DNA of 64,000 bases. Origin: Sneathiella litorea. Its GTDB lineage: Bacteria > Pseudomonadota > Alphaproteobacteria > Sneathiellales > Sneathiellaceae. Below, in pieces: positions 1 to 9,211 of this stretch. The stretch spans positions 930,357-994,356 of the forward strand of contig NZ_WTUW01000001.1 in assembly GCF_009882915.1 (NCBI RefSeq). The letters run 5' to 3'. The translations under genes were made by a program, and so were the position numbers. The notes under the pieces are model-generated. The model made no database searches, was not told the origin of the DNA, and saw only the letters and a program-made list of their open reading frames with translations. Each line of letters begins with the position of its first letter. Position 1 is the stretch's first letter.

Positions 1-1658
1 TTCTCGATTTTCTCGAAGAACCGCCGTCGGGCCGAGAGGACCAGTTCGGCTGTTTCTGGCGCTTTTTCGGGGTCGATCGTGCTTCGTAGACCGAGCCGGT
101 AGACATCTTCACTCAGGTCTACCATCTCCAGTATTTTGAGGGCACGGGCATTCAGCTCTTCCTCGTTCTCGACGCCAGCTAATTTATAGTCATGCCAATC
201 TGCATTGATATCATCGCTCGAATTACCCGTCAGGTCGGCATTCTTGATATAGGTTTGGCGTTCCTGCGCCGCATCCCCAGAGTAGGATTTTTCATGCAAC
301 GGCCGGTGTTTCAGGCCGAAATAGAGATTTTCCCCCAAGGTCGTGTTAAAGACATAGCCATGCTGGCCGACGTAGGAGATTTTGCGTCCGATAATAGCCT
401 CTGGTGCGGTGACAAGATTAACATCTCCGGCCATCAACCGTCCGCGGTCTGGGTCTATCAGGCGCGCCAGAACATGGGTCAACGCCTCGCGCCCTGAGCC
501 GGCCGGGCCAATAATTGCCACCCGTTCGTTGAGGTTGAACCGGGTGCTCAGCCCTTCCAGGGTTTTCGAGCCCGTATCATCAGAAAGCTCGATATTGCTG
601 GCAATCATCTCGCCCGTTAGTTTCGGGATCTCGTCTGGTTCAATCAATTGGTTGTCGGCGTCGCGCATTCCCGCAGGCTCGAATTGCTCGATCACCTGTT
701 CATACTTGATCCGGGCGTCCTCCCGCCGCTGGTAATAGGACAGCAATTCTTTCCATGGCGCCGCCATTTCCTTATGCGCGCCGATCGCCGCAACCAGTGT
801 ACCAACCTCCAGCGTGCCATTGATGACCATGGTGCCACCAATGCCATAGAAAAAGAATGGGCCAAGCTGCTGAATAAAGTTATTCAGAAACTTAATTACA
901 AATTTAAGAAGATAGATGCGGTAGCGGACAGTATAAATCTGGTCCAGCTGATTGGAAAAATTCGCGCGCATATTGCTGGAGGCATCATGGGCGTGAACTT
1001 CCTCAACTCCGCTGACGGATTCGCTGAGGCGGTCTGAAAGGGTTCGGACCAGCCGAACCCGGGTTTTGCCCAGAAGATTTACCTTCTTTTGCAGCTTTGG
1101 AATGAAATAGGCCTGTAGCGGATAGAGTGCAATGGCGGCGACAGCCATAATCCAGTTCTGGACAACAAGAAAGCTGACGATGACGAGAAGGTACCCGCCC
1201 TGAAAGATCGGCAGCGCAAACGCCTCCCCGATAAAGCCGCCAAGCGGTTCCACTTCAGAGGTGATCATCGGGATTATCTCGCCAGGGCTCTTCTTGCGGA
1301 AAGTTGGGATCGGGAAACGCAGAATGCGGCAGTAAAGCTCATATCTCAAGCGACGCAGCATCCGTTCGCCTGTAATCCCCTGATAGACATTGATTACATA
1401 TTTGAAGGCCTGATTGACGATCACCATCAACAGAAAGAGCCCAACAGTCAGGTATAGAAAGTCTATCTGGTCAAACTCAAAACCGACATATTCAACTGGA
1501 AAGGCAATATCATTCGCCTGAATGGCCTGGTTAATAATGATTTTCGGGAGTTCAAGATAATAGTAGAGAGCGGGGAAAGATAAAATGGACAATACCGTAA
1601 GTATGAACTGCTGCTTTTTGCTGTAGCGTAAAATATACTTGTAAATATTATGTTCCAT
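1..1658 (-). CDS. ABC exporter-like membrane protein with degenerate Walker A (C-terminus off the window)
   Basis: The reading frame is open from the ATG at 1658 to the left edge: 552 codons visible, C-terminus missing. The first 300 or so residues hold about six membrane segments in the type I exporter fold, with a conserved-looking coupling region (RRLRYELYCRILRFP). A nucleotide-binding domain follows. Its Walker A is GPAGSGRE at residues 384-391, where GxxGxGK(S/T) is expected: Lys is Arg and Ser/Thr is Glu. A Q-loop (YVGQHGYVF) is present. A long hydrophilic stretch after it separates it from any signature motif, which would lie outside the window. It is divergent from the glycosyltransferase cluster, which suggests lipid or glycan export (inference). 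Family is clear; ATPase competence and substrate are unknown. Confidence 0.85.
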   Translation of the reverse strand, partial: MEHNIYKYILRYSKKQQFILTVLSILSFPALYYYLELPKIIINQAIQANDIAFPVEYVGFEFDQIDFLYLTVGLFLLMVIVNQAFKYVINVYQGITGERMLRRLRYELYCRILRFPIPTFRKKSPGEIIPMITSEVEPLGGFIGEAFALPIFQGGYLLVIVSFLVVQNWIMAVAAIALYPLQAYFIPKLQKKVNLLGKTRVRLVRTLSDRLSESVSGVEEVHAHDASSNMRANFSNQLDQIYTVRYRIYLLKFVIKFLNNFIQQLGPFFFYGIGGTMVINGTLEVGTLVAAIGAHKEMAAPWKELLSYYQRREDARIKYEQVIEQFEPAGMRDADNQLIEPDEIPKLTGEMIASNIELSDDTGSKTLEGLSTRFNLNERVAIIGPAGSGREALTHVLARLIDPDRGRLMAGDVNLVTAPEAIIGRKISYVGQHGYVFNTTLGENLYFGLKHRPLHEKSYSGDAAQERQTYIKNADLTGNSSDDINADWHDYKLAGVENEEELNARALKILEMVDLSEDVYRLGLRSTIDPEKAPETAELVLSARRRFFEKIE

Positions 1659-1861
1659 TGAACGCGACCTACTTGCTTCCCATCAGCTCTGCACATGATA
1701 TGGGCCCAGTGCCGGCACAGTTTTTCATAGTTTTATCCTTTGCCGCAAGGAGGAAATTTGCGCCAGCCCTGCGAGAATGCCCTTCGGGTTCTTATTGCTG
1801 GTTGATATTTACCCTTTCTGCGCTTAACAAGGACGATCTATCAGATTTTATCCGGACGCCA

Positions 1862-3136
1862 ATGTCGACCATGGAAAATGAAAACACTGAAATTGTTGTT
1901 GTGCTGAAGGGGTATCCGCGGCTGTCGGAAACCTTTATTGCCCAGGAACTTTTGGCGTTGGAACGGCGCGGTCTTAAGCTCAATATCGTCTCATTGCGTC
2001 ACCCGACGGACAAGACAACCCATCCCGTGCATCAGGAAATTACGGCGTCAGTCAACTACCTTCCGGAATATCTTTATCAGGAACCACTCCGGGTATTGAA
2101 ATCCTGGTGGCGGGCACGCAGGCTTTCCGGTTACAGAAAAGCGCGGGCGACATGGCTTAAGGATCTGTGGCGCGATTTGACACCGAACCGTGTTCGCCGC
2201 TTCGGTCAGGCGCTCGTTCTGGCGACGGAGATGCCGGTGGGCACGCGGGTAATCTACGCACATTTTCTACATACCCCGGCATCTGTTGCACGTTATGCGA
2301 GCCTGGTAACCGGACTTGAGTGGAGTTGCTCTGCCCATGCAAAGGATATATGGACTTCCCCTGAATGGGAACTCCGCGAGAAGCTGTCGGAACTTTCATG
2401 GCTGGTGACCTGTACCTCGATCAATGCCGATTATCTCTCCCGGTTGGCGGCTGACGAAACCAAGGTATCCTTGATGTATCACGGCCTTGACCTTACGCGC
2501 TTTGGGGAGTTTACCGGGCGTTTACATGTCCGCGATGGTAGGGATGCGGACGCGCCTGTTGAAATCCTCTCCGTCGGACGGGCGGTCGCGAAGAAGGGCT
2601 ATGATGATTTGCTGAATGCGCTCGCGACCCTGCCGGATGACATAAACTGGAAATTCACGCATATCGGCGGCGGGCCCTTGCTGGACAGGTTGAAGGTTCA
2701 GGCAAGTGACCTTGGAATTGCGGACCAGCTTGACTGGCGCGGTGCCTTGCCGCAAGGAGAGGTCCTGCAGGCGTTGCAGAAGGCGGATGTCTTCGTGCTG
2801 GCCAGCCGGATAGCTGATGACGGCGATCGCGACGGCCTGCCGAATGTGCTGATGGAAGCGCAAAGCCAGAAAGCGGCGGTTGTGGCGACGAATGTGTCTG
2901 CCATCCCGGAACTGGTAATCGACGGCGAGACCGGCCTTTTGGTCCCGGAACGCGATCCTGCCGCAATGGCGATGGCCCTGGCGCGACTTTGCCGTGAACC
3001 AGACCTCCGGCAACAGTTTTCTGACAAAGGGAACCGGCGCTTGAGAGAGCTGTTTGACGCCAATCGCTGGATAGGCAGCCTCGCAGAGAAACTGGGGGCA
3101 TCGCCTCCTTCACGTAAAACCGGGACCGGATCGTGA
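1862..3136 (+). CDS. GT4 family glycosyltransferase
   Basis: Probably transfers a sugar from an activated donor to a surface glycan precursor at the inner face of the membrane. The C-terminal half is a typical GT-B/GT4 donor domain: ILSVGRAVAKKGYDDL, then GLPNVLMEAQ with the acidic EX7E-type region, then PELVIDGETGLLVPERD. The N-terminal half (LKGYPRLSETFIAQEL) resembles WcaL/colanic-acid-type transferases. The frame is open upstream to 1658, but those residues look random, so the start at 1862 (or 1871) is preferred. 424 residues. Its stop overlaps the GTG of the next gene by 4 bases, and it heads a long coupled gene chain. The acceptor and sugar cannot be told from sequence. Confidence 0.88.
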   Translation: MSTMENENTEIVVVLKGYPRLSETFIAQELLALERRGLKLNIVSLRHPTDKTTHPVHQEITASVNYLPEYLYQEPLRVLKSWWRARRLSGYRKARATWLKDLWRDLTPNRVRRFGQALVLATEMPVGTRVIYAHFLHTPASVARYASLVTGLEWSCSAHAKDIWTSPEWELREKLSELSWLVTCTSINADYLSRLAADETKVSLMYHGLDLTRFGEFTGRLHVRDGRDADAPVEILSVGRAVAKKGYDDLLNALATLPDDINWKFTHIGGGPLLDRLKVQASDLGIADQLDWRGALPQGEVLQALQKADVFVLASRIADDGDRDGLPNVLMEAQSQKAAVVATNVSAIPELVIDGETGLLVPERDPAAMAMALARLCREPDLRQQFSDKGNRRLRELFDANRWIGSLAEKLGASPPSRKTGTGS

Positions 3137-4260
3137 AACTCGCCTTCTATGCGCCCATGAAATCGCCCGACCACCCGGTTCCGTCCGGGGACAGGCGGAT
3201 GGGGCGGTTGCTCTGGGCGGCGCTGGAATCAGCCGGATTTGAGCTAGAGTTGGCGTCCGACATGCGGAGTTTCGATGGCCAGGGTGACTCGACGTTTCAA
3301 TTGTCCATGAAAAGGCAGGGAGAGAGGGAGGCCGCCGCCCTGATTGCAAAATGGCGTGCCCGGCCGGAAACAGCGCCGAAAGGGTGGTTTACCTACCATA
3401 TCTACCACAAGGCGCCGGACTGGATTGGACCGGAGGTGTGCCGCGCATTGGATATTCCCTATTTCGTGGCGGAGGCGAGCCATGCGCCAAAACGCGCCCG
3501 TGGCGATTGGCAGATGGGATATGAGGCCGCGGCGGACGCCATAAGTTCCGCCCGCGTCGTTTTCCATATGACAACATTGGACGGGGCCTGCCTGAAACCC
3601 TTGATGTTGGCGGGAAACTCCCTCGTCATGCTGCCGCCCTTTCTGGATATCGAAGAATTTCTGGCGCGGGCCATGCCTGTGGATACCGACAACGCAGTTA
3701 TAAAGGCAGGGGGGCGACTAGGGGTCCGGAACTTGCTCAGCGTTGCCATGATGCGCGGGGGCGACAAGTTGATGTCCTACCGGCAACTGGGGACGGCTCT
3801 TGCGCGGGTGACGGCGCCGGATTGGCAGCTTCTGGTAATCGGCGAGGGCGAGAAGAGAGACGAGGTTGAAAAGGCTCTTTCACCGCTTGGATCGCGTGTT
3901 GTCTATCTTGGCGCCATGACGCCCGAAAAACTGCCCGCTTGGTATGACTATGCTGACCTGTACGTCTGGCCCGCCTGCGGGGAGGCTTATGGCATGGCCT
4001 TTCTCGAGGCAGAGGGCTGTGGCCTTCCGGTGGTGGCGGGTCGTATCCGGGGGGTGCCGGATGTTGTAAAAGACGGGGAAACGGGGCTTCTGACACCGCC
4101 GGACGATGCAGATGCTTTCGCTTGGTCGGTCGACCGACTTCTTGCCAGTTTACCCCTGCGTGAAAAAATGGGGCGGGCCGGAAGCCGTTTCGTCAGGACG
4201 GAACGCACACGTGCCCATGCCGCGCATCTCCTGGGGACACATATTAGAGGAGCTCTGTAA
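3133..4260 (+). CDS. GT4 family glycosyltransferase
   Basis: Second GT-B transferase of the cluster, 375 residues, starting at GTG 3133 inside the stop of the preceding gene. The N-terminus (MKLAFYAPMKSPDHPVPSGD) fits the acceptor-binding half. The C-terminal half carries GEGEKRDEVEKAL, a WPACGEAYGMAFLEAEGCG segment with the two glutamates of the EX7E motif, and a VVKDGETGLLTPPDD segment that binds the donor nucleotide sugar in this family. It shares only the general fold with the gene before it, so the two probably add different sugars. Cytoplasmic, with no membrane segment. Its TAA shares one base with the next ATG (TAATG), which favours translational coupling. Confidence 0.88.
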   Translation: MKLAFYAPMKSPDHPVPSGDRRMGRLLWAALESAGFELELASDMRSFDGQGDSTFQLSMKRQGEREAAALIAKWRARPETAPKGWFTYHIYHKAPDWIGPEVCRALDIPYFVAEASHAPKRARGDWQMGYEAAADAISSARVVFHMTTLDGACLKPLMLAGNSLVMLPPFLDIEEFLARAMPVDTDNAVIKAGGRLGVRNLLSVAMMRGGDKLMSYRQLGTALARVTAPDWQLLVIGEGEKRDEVEKALSPLGSRVVYLGAMTPEKLPAWYDYADLYVWPACGEAYGMAFLEAEGCGLPVVAGRIRGVPDVVKDGETGLLTPPDDADAFAWSVDRLLASLPLREKMGRAGSRFVRTERTRAHAAHLLGTHIRGAL

Positions 4261-4841
4261 TGGTCAGGTTGCTGGTTATACGCCATGGCAAAACCGACTG
4301 GAATTTACAGAAGAAGATCCAGGGCCGGACGGATATAGAGTTATGCGACCTCGGTCGGGCGGAGCTTGCCGGCAAACGGGTTCCCGCCGAATTCAGGGAG
4401 TTTGCCTGGACTGCAAGCCCGCTAAAACGCACCCGGGAAACAGCGGAACTGCTCGGGGCGCAGACCCTGAAGACCGAGCCCGCCATCATCGAAATGCACT
4501 GGGGCGAGTGGGAAGGGCGAACCTTGACGGACCTTCGGGCGACCTATGGCGCAGAGTTCAAGTATAACGAAGCACGCGGTATCAATATGACACCGCCTGG
4601 TGGTGAAAGCCCGGCAGATGTTGTTGCACGGCTCCGGCCCTGGCTGAGGAGCCTTGAGAAAGATACCATAGCCGTCACCCACAAGGGTGTCATACGCGCA
4701 TTAAAATCAATTGCCTATAATTGGGATATGACGGACAAGGCGCCGGTCAAGTTCGACTGGGCGACCGGACATTTGTTCGACGTGACCGCAGAGGGCGGCC
4801 TCCGTCCCTTGCGCATTAATATCAGTATGGAAAGCGCATGA
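4260..4841 (+). CDS. Histidine phosphatase family protein (phosphoglycerate-mutase-like)
   Basis: 193 residues with the family hallmark RHGKTDWN at residues 8-15 (phospho-acceptor His9). It also has the second arginine region (SPLKRTRET), the acid residue in EMHWGEWEG (Glu78) and the second catalytic histidine in VTHKGVIRA (His141). Members hydrolyse sugar phosphates, phosphoproteins or nucleotides, and the true substrate cannot be told from the motifs. Its place between two glycosyltransferases suggests dephosphorylation of a sugar phosphate or a lipid-linked intermediate (inference). Joined to both neighbours by 1- and 4-base overlaps. Confidence 0.9.
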   Translation: MVRLLVIRHGKTDWNLQKKIQGRTDIELCDLGRAELAGKRVPAEFREFAWTASPLKRTRETAELLGAQTLKTEPAIIEMHWGEWEGRTLTDLRATYGAEFKYNEARGINMTPPGGESPADVVARLRPWLRSLEKDTIAVTHKGVIRALKSIAYNWDMTDKAPVKFDWATGHLFDVTAEGGLRPLRINISMESA

Positions 4842-6001
4842 TTGAGACAACGCAGCCAAAAAAAATCCTGTTCTATGTCCAGCATCTTCTGGGAATCGGA
4901 CATCTCAAACGAACGGCGACACTTGCGCGCAGCATGATGCGTGCGGGACTGGACGTCACCGTCGTTTCCGGCGGGCATGAAATTGATGTTGATCTGGGCG
5001 GCGCGCGCCTGATCCAGCTGCCGGCGACGCGGGCGACAGACCTGTATTTCAAGGTGTTGGTCGATGAGGAAGGACAGCAGATCGACGATGAATGGCGGCA
5101 GAAACGTGCGAATATGCTGCTCGATATCTATCACGAGCATAAGCCCGATATCCTGATTACCGAATTATTCCCCTTTGGCCGGCGGCAGATGCGGTTTGAA
5201 TTGCTGCCGATGCTGGATGCGGCGCGTGCAGACCATCCACGCCCTCTCATTATTTCCTCCGTTCGGGATATCCTGGTGGCGCAGAAAAAGCCTGGGCGGA
5301 ATGAGGAGATGTTGGAGCTGGTCCGCAAATATTTCGATTATGTCATGGTTCATGGCGATCCCGATCTCATATCGCTCGATATAACCTTTCCCCATACGGA
5401 ACGGATCAAGGGCCAGATTTTCTACACCGGCTACGTGGTCGATCATACCGGTGTTAAGGGCGGCGATGAGGCGCCCGGCGCGGGGGAGGTGATTGTTTCC
5501 AGCGGCGGCGGCGCGGTTGGCACCAACCTTCTGAAAACCGCGATGCAGGCGCGGGCTCTCAGCTCGGCGAAAGACCGGGTCTGGCGCATGATGGTCGGCA
5601 CCACGGTGGAAAGGGAAATTTTTGACGAACTGACAGCGCTGGCGCCGGATGGCGTGATTGTCGAGCGCGCGCGCCCTGATTTCACCACGCTTTTGATGAA
5701 TTGTGCGCTATCTATTAGTCAGGGCGGTTATAACACGGTGATGGAAACTCTCCATGCCAGGTGCCGGGCAGTGATCGTGCCATATGCCGGTGGCCTTGAA
5801 ACGGAGCAAACGCTCCGCGCCCGGCTGCTTGCCGAAAAGGGGGTGCTGCAAATTGCTGATGAAACGGGACTTACCCCGGAAATACTTGCAGCCAGAGTCG
5901 ATATGGCCCTGAATGGGCCGCCGGCACGGGCCGAAATTGATGTTAATGGTGCGGCGAAAACGATAGACCTGATGAAAAGATGGATTGAAAAGGGCGTATG
6001 A
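4838..6001 (+). CDS. MurG-like (GT28/COG4671-type) predicted glycosyltransferase
   Basis: 387 residues. The N-terminus has the GT-B glycine-rich acceptor loop QHLLGIGHLKRT (residues 15-26), with a histidine placed as in MurG-type enzymes. The C-terminal half has VIVSSGGGAVG and SISQGGYNTVMETL, matching the SxGGxNT donor-binding loop of GT28 proteins. It closely fits the uncharacterised predicted glycosyltransferases grouped as COG4671. No membrane helix, so probably cytosolic or peripheral. Starts in the stop codon of the phosphatase gene (ATGA) and ends in the start of the deacetylase gene. This is the third transferase of the cluster, so the product probably has at least three sugar additions (inference). 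Confidence 0.82.
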   Translation: MIETTQPKKILFYVQHLLGIGHLKRTATLARSMMRAGLDVTVVSGGHEIDVDLGGARLIQLPATRATDLYFKVLVDEEGQQIDDEWRQKRANMLLDIYHEHKPDILITELFPFGRRQMRFELLPMLDAARADHPRPLIISSVRDILVAQKKPGRNEEMLELVRKYFDYVMVHGDPDLISLDITFPHTERIKGQIFYTGYVVDHTGVKGGDEAPGAGEVIVSSGGGAVGTNLLKTAMQARALSSAKDRVWRMMVGTTVEREIFDELTALAPDGVIVERARPDFTTLLMNCALSISQGGYNTVMETLHARCRAVIVPYAGGLETEQTLRARLLAEKGVLQIADETGLTPEILAARVDMALNGPPARAEIDVNGAAKTIDLMKRWIEKGV

Positions 6002-6804
6002 GCGATTGGGGCAGCCTGAAAAGTGAGTTGGACCTCTGGCATTCAGAGGGACGTATCGCGACTTTCTGGTGGCGTGACGATGATGTTATCGCGCCAACTC
6101 CCGCGCTTGAGCGGTTGTTGCACCTTAAGGATCATTTCGATATTCCGCTCGCCCTTGCGGTTATCCCGTCGGAAGTCGATGCGGAGCTGGTAAATTATCT
6201 GGAATCATGTGAGATACTTCAGCACGGCTTTGGGCATCAGAATTTTGCAGCGGACGGGGCAAAGAAATCTGAATTTCCCGAAGCGCGCGCAAGGAATGAG
6301 ATCGAACGAGACATTCTCCAGGGAAAAGAGACCCTGACGCGGATTTTTACCGATCAGTTTGCCCCCATAATGGTGCCCCCCTGGAACAGGATTGCGAACA
6401 ACCATATTGGTGTATTGGCAGGGCTGGGATTTATCGGCATTTCCCGCTACAAGGCACGGAAAAGCGCGTTAATCCGCCCCGCACTTGCGGAAATCAATAC
6501 GCATATCGATCCCATAAACTGGCGTGGAGATCGGAGCGTCCTGCCGGAAACAACACTTCTTGAAATGGTGCTGGAACATTTGATGGCGCGGCGACAGGGC
6601 CGGGCTGATAAGCAGGAGCCCACAGGGCTGCTCACCCATCATCTTGTTCATGATGAGGAAACCTGGGCGGGTGTTTACAAGCTTTTGGCGACATTGACAG
6701 ATCATCCGGCGGTCCGCTTTCTTACCATAGAAGGCGCGCTCGCGCTTGTTGACGGGATGCCGGAAGATGTCTTCATGAGAGAGGCGGAACAGGCGGAGGA
6801 ATGA
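5998..6804 (+). CDS. Polysaccharide deacetylase family (NodB-like) protein
   Basis: 268 residues. The metal/acid region is WWRDDDV (Asp27-Asp29) in place of the usual TFDDG. A pair of histidines follows in QHGFGHQNF (His76, His80), then PPWNRI (residues 127-132) where classic members have RxPxG. This is the spelling seen in a divergent alphaproteobacterial branch, and it still offers a D-H-H metal triad. No signal peptide is visible, so the substrate is probably a cytoplasmic glycan or lipid-linked sugar rather than finished peptidoglycan (inference). Overlaps both neighbours by 4 bases. De-N-acetylation is the likely reaction, but unproven. Confidence 0.78.
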   Translation: MSDWGSLKSELDLWHSEGRIATFWWRDDDVIAPTPALERLLHLKDHFDIPLALAVIPSEVDAELVNYLESCEILQHGFGHQNFAADGAKKSEFPEARARNEIERDILQGKETLTRIFTDQFAPIMVPPWNRIANNHIGVLAGLGFIGISRYKARKSALIRPALAEINTHIDPINWRGDRSVLPETTLLEMVLEHLMARRQGRADKQEPTGLLTHHLVHDEETWAGVYKLLATLTDHPAVRFLTIEGALALVDGMPEDVFMREAEQAEE

Positions 6805-7322
6805 TCCGGGTCTTCACATATCCCCGTAAGAATATCCTTGGCAGCTATCTGCGGGCCTTGGTTGGAGTTGTTTTGACAGCCGTTCCACTCTTGTTGTTAA
6901 ATCCGATATCTGTCATTGTTTATTTGCTGGTATTTTTGCTATGTGCTTTCATCGTATATGGTTTGCGCGCAATTTTCCGGCAATTCACTCGCTTCGAGGT
7001 GAGCGGAACCGGGATAGTCATGACCGGTCCCTTAAAACGAAGCATTAAGTGGGCTGAACTGGACGGATTCAACCTGAACTATTACTCGACACGGCGGGAT
7101 CGGGAAGCAGGGTGGATGCATCTTAGGTTGATAGGCGGGGGCGCGAAATTGAGTATTGATTCAACAATCAACGAGTTTGAGGACCTGGTGAGGCTGGCGG
7201 CGCGCGCCGCGGCTCACAACGGTGTTGTCCCCAACAGGAATACTACCGGAAACCTTCAGGCGCTCGGCATTACCCGCGCGGACATGATGACTCCAGTTGC
7301 ATATGGAACGGCAGACCGATGA
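6801..7322 (+). CDS. Small membrane protein with PH-like soluble domain, unknown function
   Basis: 173 residues. Two closely spaced hydrophobic segments (about residues 17-58) are followed by a soluble domain (FEVSGTGIVMTGPLKRSIKWAELDG style) whose beta-rich pattern resembles YcxB/bacterial PH-like domains. I do not recognise a named family. It is coupled by 4-base overlaps to the deacetylase upstream and to the ABC ATPase downstream. It is therefore the physical hinge between the glycan genes and the importer genes and could belong to either. Confidence 0.7.
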   Translation: MIRVFTYPRKNILGSYLRALVGVVLTAVPLLLLNPISVIVYLLVFLLCAFIVYGLRAIFRQFTRFEVSGTGIVMTGPLKRSIKWAELDGFNLNYYSTRRDREAGWMHLRLIGGGAKLSIDSTINEFEDLVRLAARAAAHNGVVPNRNTTGNLQALGITRADMMTPVAYGTADR

Positions 7323-9211
7323 CGAATGTGCTTCTGGTCAGGGATCTTAAGGTCGAGTTTCGGGTCGCGGAAGGTACAATCAAGGCGGTGGAGGGTGTCA
7401 GCTTTCGCGTACCGGATGGAAAAACGGTTGCGCTGGTTGGCGAATCCGGCTCCGGTAAATCGGTGATCAGCCAGGCGATTATGTCTATACTCCCGAAACC
7501 GGCGCATATAACAAGCGGGGAAATCCTATTCTTCGACCCGGAAAAACCCGGTGTTTTCTACGACATCGCCAAGTTGAAGCCCGATAGCAGGGAAATGCGC
7601 AATATTCGAGGCGGGCGGATCTCGATCATCTTTCAGGAGCCAATGACCTCCCTCTCGCCGCTGCATACTATTGGCGACCAAATATCCGAGGCCTTGCATC
7701 TGCACCACAAGAAAACCAAGGGCGAAGGGGTGCAGATAACGGTAGACATGCTCCGGCTGGTAGGATTTCCCGATCCCGACGCCGCCTTTCATACCTATCC
7801 GTTTGAACTTTCGGGCGGGCTGCGTCAACGGGCGATGATTGCAATGGCGATGATTTGCAAACCCGCCCTATTGATCGCGGATGAACCAACCACCGCACTC
7901 GATGTTACCATCCAGGCGCAAATTCTCGACCTCATGCAGAAACTGCAAAAGCAGCTCGGCATGGCCATATTGCTGATTACTCACGACCTTGGCGTCGTTG
8001 CCAGCATGGCCGATGAGGTGGTCGTGATGTATCATGGCAAGGTGATGGAGCAGGGCACGCTGGAAGATATTTTCAGAAACCCATCCCATCCCTACCTGAA
8101 AGCCCTGATGCAGGCCATTCCACGTTTTGACATGAAGCCGAGCGAACGGTTGACGCCGATCCGCGAAATCAAGCGCGACAATGACAGCAAGTTTCTTGAA
8201 CAGGCTAATCCGCGCCCCATCGCAACGGGAGATGAGAAGCCGATCCTGGAGGTTCGAAACCTCACCAAGAAATTCATGACGCGCAAATCGACCTTTTTCG
8301 GAGCAAAACCGGGCGGTGAGGTTTTGGCGGTAGATAATGTCAGCTTCTTTATTCGCCCTGGTGAATGCCTTGGCCTTGTGGGGGAGAGCGGGTGCGGCAA
8401 GACAACCCTTTCCAAGCTTATTTTACGGGCACTGACAGCAACGGCCGGTGAAGTGACCTATAATGACCGTGGACGGGATATAGATGTTCTCGCCCTTTCC
8501 AAAGACGCGCTTTTTGACTATCGCAACAAGGTTCAGTTTATATTTCAGGACCCGTTTTCTTCCCTCAATCCGCGGATGACCGTCTTTGATATTATTTCTG
8601 AACCGCTGATTATCCATAAAGTCGGCACCGCGGCGGAGCGGGAAGAAACAGTGAAGGAACTGATGACGCTGGTCGGGCTCGACATCCGGTTCCTGCGCCG
8701 TTATCCGCACTCCTTTTCCGGCGGCCAGCGGCAACGGATTGGCATTGCGCGGGCCCTCGCGCTGAAACCTGATCTGTTGATTTGCGATGAGCCGGTCTCT
8801 GCGTTGGACGTGTCTATTCAGGCACAGATCCTCAACCTGCTGAAAGATCTTCAGGCTGAGCTTGGGCTGACCTATCTTTTCATCTCCCACAATCTGGCGG
8901 TGGTGGATTATATCGCCGACAGGATCGCCGTGATGTGCAAAGGGCGGCTGGTGGAAACGGCGCCAAAAGAGGCGTTGTTCAAGAACCCGGTGCATCCCTA
9001 TACGAAGCGCCTTCTCGCGGCCGTGCCGGAGCCAGACCCAAACCATCAGCTCAACTTTTCCAACCTTGTCGAGGAGAAGGCATCCAATCCTGAACTGTGG
9101 CCGGCCCCCTTTACGACGGATAGTTATACAAGTCCGGTCATGATGGATATTGGGGACGGGCACTATGTCCGGGTTCATGAAAATACGGATCTGAAGGAGT
9201 TGCGGGCGTGA
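7319..9211 (+). CDS. Peptide-type ABC transporter ATPase with two fused nucleotide-binding domains
   Basis: 630 residues, two complete ABC ATPase domains in one chain, as in YejF/GsiA-type proteins. Domain 1 has Walker [10 protein letters not shown] (residues 41-49), signature [11 protein letters not shown], Walker [13 protein letters not shown] and switch LLITHDLG. Domain 2 has Walker [10 protein letters not shown], signature [11 protein letters not shown], Walker [13 protein letters not shown] and FISHNLAVV. Each is followed by the oligopeptide-family C-terminal tail ([20 protein letters not shown]). All catalytic residues are intact. It powers the importer encoded by the next three genes and is coupled to them (its stop overlaps the binding-protein GTG). 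Confidence 0.95.
   Translation: MTNVLLVRDLKVEFRVAEGTIKAVEGVSFRVPDGKTVALVGESGSGKSVISQAIMSILPKPAHITSGEILFFDPEKPGVFYDIAKLKPDSREMRNIRGGRISIIFQEPMTSLSPLHTIGDQISEALHLHHKKTKGEGVQITVDMLRLVGFPDPDAAFHTYPFELSGGLRQRAMIAMAMICKPALLIADEPTTALDVTIQAQILDLMQKLQKQLGMAILLITHDLGVVASMADEVVVMYHGKVMEQGTLEDIFRNPSHPYLKALMQAIPRFDMKPSERLTPIREIKRDNDSKFLEQANPRPIATGDEKPILEVRNLTKKFMTRKSTFFGAKPGGEVLAVDNVSFFIRPGECLGLVGESGCGKTTLSKLILRALTATAGEVTYNDRGRDIDVLALSKDALFDYRNKVQFIFQDPFSSLNPRMTVFDIISEPLIIHKVGTAAEREETVKELMTLVGLDIRFLRRYPHSFSGGQRQRIGIARALALKPDLLICDEPVSALDVSIQAQILNLLKDLQAELGLTYLFISHNLAVVDYIADRIAVMCKGRLVETAPKEALFKNPVHPYTKRLLAAVPEPDPNHQLNFSNLVEEKASNPELWPAPFTTDSYTSPVMMDIGDGHYVRVHENTDLKELRA

Noticed and set aside
1658-1861. Upstream extension of the first glycosyltransferase to 1658
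   Set aside because: The extra 68 residues look random, overlap the start of the divergent ABC gene, and lack a ribosome site; the conserved domain starts after 1862.
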